64,000 nucleotides of DNA from Riptortus pedestris. Lineage: Eukaryota > Arthropoda > Insecta > Hemiptera > Alydidae. The stretch spans positions 106,521,001-106,585,000 of the forward strand of contig CM032231.1 of the NCBI GenBank assembly GCA_019009955.1, written 5' to 3'. Position numbers and translations under genes: made by a program. Below are positions 52,518 to 61,274 of this stretch, piece by piece; position 1 is the stretch's first letter, and each line of letters starts with the position of its first letter. Below the pieces are notes generated by a model. That model did no database searches and was not told the origin of the DNA. It was given only the letters and a program-made list of their open reading frames with translations.

Positions 52518-54390
52518 TTAGGTCCTGTCTGGAGGAACCCTCACAGAACGTAAAACTTTGCTATTCTGAAATAAATAAAGAAAAAAAAAAGAAAGGAATA
52601 CATTAATCACAAAATACACACCCAAATATGTGTGTGTGTGTGTGTGTATGTATATAATAATAATAAAAGTCTGTCATGCAGTGCTCCCTTAATAAGGGGA
52701 AATGGATTAATCTATAAATATTTTGAAATTGAGATTCAAATGAGATTATATACATATATATGCCATACTTCAGTGAATCAAAACTCATAAATACCTCCTT
52801 AGATAAAAAAACAAGTGTAATACTTGATTGCGACTCGAACTTGGATCATTCTAACCTAAAATCGGATCCTCCATTTGGGACACCTGGCCAATTCTGACTT
52901 AGCCTCCCCTAAATCAATTTCTTTCTTTTAATACATTTGGTTAGAGCAATGATACACTTTTCTCAATGTATTTATTTCATTGAGGGGCTCAGGTTAACCA
53001 TGTAAGTTAAAGTGTTGACTTTAATCTCCCATGGTTACCTATAGGTCGGGTTGTAACCAGTAGGTAAACCATTCCATTAGCCATATTAACAAAAAGTAGA
53101 CGTAAATAAATAAATAAATATATTTATTTCATTGATGATGATGGAGTTTCCAGCTTAAAAAAAGTGGCCTATAAATCCAATAATACTGTTATAAATGAAA
53201 ATTAGTTTTAATCTTTTACATTTATATAATTGCTAGTCATGTATATATATTTAATTTTTTATGATATTCTTGTTTATATTCTCTCTATATATTAATTGGC
53301 ATCTTAAAATGAAGCTTCGTATTTCTATTATTATGGGGGGGGGGGGGTAGTTATTCTCAGCTGCCTGGATATCTTTCCCCGGGGAATATAACTGGTCAAA
53401 AGGTCCACTTTATTGGGTATTTAGGAATTTTTCTATCCATCCTGGCAGTATCTAATAATATCAATGACTTTTTGTGACTGCCTAATTATCTCTTCACATC
53501 AATTTAAACATTTTGAACTTTTGATTGTATTTTTAGGCACAAGTTCCTAGAAACAATGACAGTAACTCTGATTCTAATTTGTCTTTCAATTCTGCAGCTA
53601 AGATTTGATATTTTCTAAACTTCTCATCATTTTGACTTCTCGTCATCATTTGGTGCTGAAATATCAATGATATCTGCTGATTTTTTTTCTTTATTAATGA
53701 TGAGAATCTCTGGGTTGTTAAGGTGAACATTATGGTCTGTTATCATCGCTTCACTGCAGTAACTATTATTATTATTATTATTATGGGGGAGGTTTATACT
53801 CTAAAAAACTGGAGTAAAATCCACACCGGGGCTGTGTTAAAGCAGATTTCCTATGTGCGTCACATATTGACATTTATCTCAGGACGTATAAGTTCAATTA
53901 GAATTTATGTTTGATATTTAAGCTTCAAAAAATGTGCTACATTATATAACAGGTTACCTTTAAAATGAAATGAGTAGTTTACTGACGGCCGAAAAGTATG
54001 AAATGCAAATATTTCGATTAATATTAAAGATAGTGAAAGGACATATGTAACAACATTTATAGAACATTAAATTTGCAATAAGACTGGTCTATATAATTTT
54101 TGATCTGACAAACAATAACGAAGATACTAAGAATTTTCGAAATTCCCCTTCTGTAAACCCCTCTTCTCCTGTCCGATTTCCGCCATTGTGAACTCGACCT
54201 TCATTTTTGCATAAAATTTTTAAATATCAACTAGACCACTAGAGTGTTAACATAACGAAGATACTAAGAATTTTCGAAATTCCCCTTCTGTAAACCCCTC
54301 TTCTCCTGTCCGATTTCCCCACTTGTGAACTCGACCTTCATTTTTGCATCAAATTTTTAAATATCAACTAGACCCCTAGAGTGTTAACAG

Positions 54391-54475
<85 letters not shown>

Positions 54476-57400
54476 CGAAAATTAAAGGATTAGCAGAGAG
54501 AGTCGCGTATTTGGGAAGTGGGATATAGATCAAAGAAGCCGACAGAGGGTCGGGCTCCTACTAGGCCCTTCCAGTCCAGGCGTCGAAGGGCCCAGCCAAT
54601 TCCCCTTTGATGTATGCCGACGACCTATATAAAGAACCGGCCAGCCACGAGCGAGTCAGTTTTATTCTCACCTGTCTTGATGTTCACATCAGTGCTACAG
54701 TTCGACTTAGTGCAATGCGGTAAAGTGTTTTTATGTGAAGAACAGTGTTGTGTCGTGACTGTAAATAACAGTTTAGTGCCGTGTTTAAGACAGTCCAGTG
54801 TCGTCTTTTTGTGAATTTCAGTGACCGTGAGTGAATTATGGGACTGTGACTCATTGAAGAACAGTAACGCTATCAGTGCATACTGTGAGTAGCAATTAAG
54901 AACAATTAACCAAGTGTATTGTTAAATAAATTGTGCAGTGATACAAACTGTGAAACTTGTGAGTATTTAATTTTGCAATCCAAAAAGAACTTTTATTAAC
55001 AAGCTTAATTACTGGTTTTGGTAATAAAAAACATAGCAACTGGTGTCAGAAGTGGGATTGCAAAATTAAAATCAATAAAAATGAAGTTTGAAGAACTAAA
55101 AGTTAAACAACTGAAGAAGGAGCTGTCTAAACTGGATCTGCTAACAACAGGAAACAAGGCTGAACTACAAAGGCGGTTGACAGATGAACTACAAAGACAA
55201 GGAATCCACATAAGTACACATGAGTTTGAAGATAAAGAGGACATTGCTGTAAATCCTATCTCAAGTAGCAATTTGGACTTAAATGCAATTTTAGCTGCTA
55301 AGATGGAAAATAACCAGAAACTCTTAGAAGCTTCTAGAGCTAATTGCAGAGGTTAGAAGAAAAATTCCAGGAAACTTCTAAAAGTAACAGCTAGAAAATC
55401 TTAGTGGAAGTCAGACAAGAGTTTCAGGAAGCTTCTAGAGCTAATTAGGAGAGATTAGAAGAAGCTTCCAGAACTAATTGTGAGAGACTCAAAAAAAATT
55501 CCAGGAAGCTTCTAGAGCTAATTGGGAGAGGTTAGAAGAAAAATTCCAGGAAGCTTCTAGAACAACAAACCAAAAGTTCCACGAAATATCAGAGGTGTTG
55601 GACAACGAGTGGGAGCAATAGAACAGAGAGTCAGCGAGTTTGATGAAAAACTCTGCGGCATTAAGAAGAATGTTGAAGAGAAAATGACCAACCTAGAATG
55701 AAAGATAGACAATGAAATATGTGAGCTACAATTCCAAATGGATAATCTACATGTTCCAGAGGGTCCAGCGAGGCTCATTTCAGAACATTCCAGCAAGATA
55801 AAGACCCCAACTTTTGACAGTAGTGTACCATTTAATGTTTTTAAATTCCAATTTGAGACGGTGGCCAGTAGAAACGGATGGAATAATGAAGAGAAAGCGG
55901 TAGAATTGATTTTGGCACTGAAGGGAACCGCTGCAGAAATCCTGGAGAGTTTACCGGCCGCTTGCAGGAATAATTATGAGGACATTATGGTGACCTTACA
56001 GCTCAAGTTTGGCGGTGGGCATAAGCGACAACTGTACAGGATGGAGTTACGGGGCAGAGTGCAAAAACTGAATGAGACGCTCCAAGAACGTCTGGTCCAA
56101 CTGACTTACCCAGTTGAAAATCATCCGTTCCTAGATCAGTTCAAGATTGAAGCATTTGTGAATGGTATCCGAGATCCAGATGTTAAATTTGCGGTATGCG
56201 CTATGCAATAATCATCCTTTGCTGAAACCATCTCTTATGCGTTAGCCCAGGAGACCGCTAAAGTAATTTCAAAGCCACAAGTCTTCAAGGTGCGACATCT
56301 TGAGGCTGATATTCAAAATGACGCCCAAATGTCAAGGAGTGACATAGAAGAATTAGTCAAGCGAATAATGGAGGAGCAAAGGAACAGATCACGCTCAAAG
56401 TGCTTCAACTGCGGCAAGGCCGGCCATTTTCAACGTAACTGTAAATCACCGAAGAAAAGGTCAAGATCTGTTTTGCCACCAAGGGAGAACAAACGGACGA
56501 ATAACCCCAAATCTCCAGAGACGCCGTTAAACTAAAGTGAGCAAGCACTGAGGGGCAAGAGCTAGTCCTACAACCGCTGGCCCCACAATCTCAAAATACA
56601 ACATATAACAATAAGTGATAATACAATCACATAATATAACAACAAAATAGCAACCTTACAGCTCGTGGACTCATTAACGGAAGGAAGCAGATCCTCACCA
56701 TAGACACAGGGGCGTCGCAGTCCATAATTAGGCCTGATTTGGTAAAAGAATCAGTGGAACCATTAAACGACGTTCGACTGCGCACTGCTACTGGGGAATC
56801 AGCCACCGTCTATGGAAGAGCCAAGGTTCGACTGACTATCGCCAACACTAGCGCCGATCATGTATTTGTTGTCGCTAAGATAGTGGACGAAGTGGTCATC
56901 GGTGCAGACTTCATGATAGCTCACGGTATCAATCTGCACATGGGTCAACAAGTTAAGATCTGGCGCAATGTTGAGATACCCTTGGATGTTGGATATGAGA
57001 GCAAGGCCACAGTAAGGAGGTTACTCTACCTTCGGACGCCAGAAATTACCACCCCAGTCGGAAACCTTAGTATGGGCGCGTGTGGAAGAAGATTATGAGG
57101 ATAACCGGTTGTGTGTTGTAGAACCCAAAGAACTTAAAGATGACATAGCAGCTGAAGCCCTCTTGAAAACCTGCGACGATGGATGAGTTCCGGTGAGAGT
57201 ACTTAACCTATCCAACAATGAGAAGATCATTAACAAAATTTTGAAATAGGTCAATGTGAGCCAGTAGAAACAATAATTAACTGTGCCAAAAATTCAGGAT
57301 GCCCGAAAATGACAGCCACGGAGCGCGAATTACTTGCAGAAGAAGAGGAAAGAAACAAAGCAAAGGAGTTGCTAAGAACACATACCTCCGTCTTCGCCCT

Positions 57401-60400
57401 AAGCAATAAAAGCCCAGGTAGAACAGCTGTAGTGAAACATGAAATAAATACAGGTGAAGCGAGACCTATAAAACAAACACCCAGAAGTGTTCCCCTAGCG
57501 AAGCGGAACAAAGTTAAAGAACTTGTCAACGAAGTGGAGCCGAATGGAGTCATTGAACCATCTTCGAGTCCGTGGAGTTCGCCAATAGTTCTAGTAAAGA
57601 AGAAAGACGGCAGCACCAGATTCTGCATCGACTACAGAAAACTCAATGACGACACCAAGAAAGACAGCTATCCGCTGCCAAGAATTGACGAACCCTTAGA
57701 CACGTTGGCTGGAACGAAATGGTTTTCTACCTTGGACTTGCAAAGCGGCTACTGGCAAGTAGAGATAGCCGATAAGGACAAAGAGAAAACTGCCTTTAGC
57801 GCAAGCAATGGTTTATGGCAGTTCAAAGTGATGCCATTTGGGCTCTGCAACGCCCCAGCTACTTTTGAGCATTTAATGGAACGTGTGCTAAAGGGTCTCA
57901 ATTGGAATATGAACTTGGTGTATTTAGATGACATAATCGTTATGGGGAAGACTTTGGAGGAACATCTTAAAAACCTGGATGAAGTATTTAGTCGCATAAC
58001 AGCAACTGGGCTGAAGTTAAGCCTAATGAAATGTGCTCTGTTTCAGAAGTAGGTCAAATACTTGGGGCATCGGGTAACAACAGAGGGCATCTCCACTGAT
58101 GAGGATAAAATACGGGCAGTAAAGGACTGGCCTCCACCACAAAATCTTCACGAGCTGCATAGCTTCCTGGGGCTTTGCACATATTACAGGAGATTAGTGC
58201 CAAACTTTGCTCAGGTAGCTACCAGCTTGCACGAGCTAACCAAAAGGTCGCGACCATACCACTGGAGCGAGGCAGCGGAAGATGCGCTCCAGAGGCTCAT
58301 GGAACTCTTGTGCACAGCACCTGTCCTTGCCTATCCAATCGCTGGACAGAAGTTCATAATTGACACGGATGCCAGTGGCTATGGAATAGGAGGAGTGCTT
58401 TCTCAAGTAGTTGATGGGGCAGAAAGAGTCATTGGCTACTACAGCAGGGTACTCTCCAAGCCCGAAAGAAATTATTGTGTTACCCGACGGGAGCTTCTGG
58501 CAGTGTTGGAGTACGTCAAGCATTACCACAAATACTTGTATGGTCAACACTTCATCTTCAAGAACAGACCACTCCGCACTACGTTGGCTGCTGCAGTTCA
58601 AGAACCCAGAAGATCAGCTTGCACGATGGATTGAGCGTCTGCAGAGCTATGACTTCAGCATTGAGCATCGAAAAGGGGGGAAACACAATAACGCTGATGC
58701 CCTTTCAAGACGGCCATTCAATGTAGAATACACACATTGTACTAAAGCCGAGAAAGAGGAAAGTGTGATTGATGTGCGACTTACTCGTATTGGCTCAGGC
58801 GAGGACTGGTCGAGGGCACAGAAAGATGACCCGATTCTGCCAAAGATTATATCGGCTAAGGAGGGCAAAAGAAGACCGACCCGTAATGAGACATCAGCTG
58901 AAAGCCTCCTTGCGAAATCATACTGGGTCCAGTGGAATAGCCTAAAACTGGTTGAGGGCTACTTATATCGGTCTTGGGAGAGTACAGATGGCAAAACCAC
59001 AACCGACCTAATTGTCGTGCCCACTTCCAAGATAAAAGAGGTATTGAAGCAGTTCCATAATGGTCCCAGCGGCGGCCATCTGGGCATTACAAAAACCCTG
59101 GAAAAGATAAAACAACGATTTCACTGGGTGGGATGTCAGCAATCAGTAACCGATTGGATAGCCAATTGCGAACAGTGCATTGCAGCCAAGGGTCCAACGA
59201 GAAGAAGTCGTGGCAAACTTCAGCTGTACAACGCAGGTGCCCCTTTCGAGCGGATAGCCATCGATGTTGCTGGTCCATTCCCTGTCAGTGAGGCAGGAAA
59301 CTGGAATGTCCTAGTTGTAATGGACTATTTCAGTAAATGGCCCGAAGTGTATGCCATTCCAAACCAGGAGTCCAAAACGGTTGTAGATGCCTTTGTAAAT
59401 AATTGGGTGTGCCGATACGGGGTTCCAATAGAACTCCATTCTGACCAGGGGCGAAATTTCGAATTGGCCATATTCAAGGAAATGTGTGAATTGTATGGCA
59501 TCAAAAAGACAAAAACGACACCGCTTCATCCACAATCTGATGGCATGGTCGAAAGATTTAATCAGACACTGGAGGAATATCTCAGAAAAGTGGTTAGCAC
59601 ACACCAAAGGGATTCGGATGTGCACATACCAAAATTACTACTGGATTACCAGTCGGCCGTCCATGATTCCACCTCACGTACTCCGGCGAAAATCTTATTT
59701 GGAGCAGAATTAAGACTGCCAGTGGAATTTGAGGCCAAACCCGGACCGTCCTGCAAAGACAATGGAATACTCCCCAGGCACAAGAAGACCTGCATGAGCT
59801 CCATGAGTTTGTACGCAACCATATTAAAATGACAGGTGATAAGATGAAAGCCTGGTATGATCGAGCAGCAAATACGGAGGGATTTACTGAAAGAAAAATG
59901 GTTCTCCTATTCAACCCACAACGCAAGAAAGGATTATCTCCTGAATCGCAAATGCACTGGGAGGGACCTTACAAGGTGATCAAGAGATTGAATAACGTGG
60001 TCTACAGGATACAGAGATACCACAATCCAAGGTCTAAAATGAATGTGGTACACCTAGAGCGACTAGCCAAGTATGGCAACGGTGATATTGAGCCTATTCG
60101 GGACGAAAAGGCTTAAGTGGGCGGCAGTGTTGCGAAAATTAAATACATGAATAATCCTTCAGAGAGAAGGTCGCGTATCTGGGAAGTGCGAAATAGAACA
60201 AAGAAGCCGACAGTGGGTCGGGCCCCTACTAGACCCGTCTAGGCCAGCGTCGAACGGCCCAGACAATTCCCCTTTGATGTATGCCGACAACCTATATAAA
60301 GAGCCAGTTAGAGTGCATCGCTCAGTACAAGGGGACTACCAACCCAAACCCACGCAGGGCTTTACAAGGTCCTGCATTTCCTTGTTTCACATTTTACTTT

Positions 60401-61211
60401 AGCTATATCTGTACTTAGCTAAAAAAAAAAATAAAAAAAAAAAAAGAGCTAGTCAGTTTTATTCTCACCAGTCTTGATGATCACATCAGTGCTACAGTGC
60501 GACTTAGTGCAGTGCGGTAAAGTGTTTTTATGTGAAGAACAGTGTTCTGCCATGACTGTAAGTAACAGTTTAGTGCCGTGTTTAAGACAGTGCAGTGCCG
60601 TCTTTTTGTGAATTTCAGTGACCGTGAGTGAATTGTATTGGATTGTGTAATCTGAAGAACAGATTATAAATTGTGCAGTGATAGAAACTGTGAAACTTTG
60701 AGTATTTAATTTTGCAATCCAAAGAACTCTTATTAACAATGTTTATAACTGGTTTTGGTAATAAAAAACGTAACAATAAATACAATTTTGAATGGACCTC
60801 ATTTTTGTCATCTCCTAGGTGGATTGGTGGACATTTGAGGAAATTTTTCAAAAATCGCATCATGAGTATGACCTAAATAGCTGATTTCCCGTAAGAATAT
60901 CATAAAAAATTAAATATATATACATGACTCGCAAATATATAAATATAAAAGATTAAAAACTAATTTTCATTTATAAAAGTATTATTCGATTTATAGACCA
61001 CTTTTTTAAGCGGGAACTCCATCATCATCAATGAAGTAAATTTATTTATTTATTTATGCCTACTTTTTGCTACTATGCCTAATTGGAACGGGTTGCCTAT
61101 AGGGTAGGACTAAGGGTTTCATTTAATGAATTCTGTCACTAAATAAATTCCTATTGCCCAGGCGAGAATCAAACTCGCCACTCTAGGTTTACCTCTAGGT
61201 TTCACTGAAGT

Positions 61212-61274
<63 letters not shown>

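Larger units (their letters stand above)
54471..60775 (+). mobile_element. Decayed Ty3/gypsy LTR retrotransposon
   Basis: A 6.3-kb element with two LTRs, a primer-binding site, gag and pol, antisense in the last ZUP1 intron. Domain order is SAP-like gag N-terminus, capsid region, CCHC knuckle, protease, reverse transcriptase, RNase H, integrase: the Ty3/gypsy order. No envelope frame is present, since pol ends 11 bp before the 3' LTR. Several stops and frameshifts, plus roughly 10-15% LTR difference by eye, show that it is old and inactive. The target was the (TA)n tract of an R repeat, which continues at 60776 with ataaatacaattttgaa. No exact target duplication can be read in the TA tract. 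Confidence 0.95.

Noticed and set aside
54614..54814. 66-codon frame in the gypsy LTR
   Set aside because: Lies in the LTR leader with no gag similarity; the true gag start is at 55081.
57251..57628. Minus-strand frames inside the gypsy pol region
   Set aside because: Shadows of the pol coding sequence; the plus-strand domains explain the openness.
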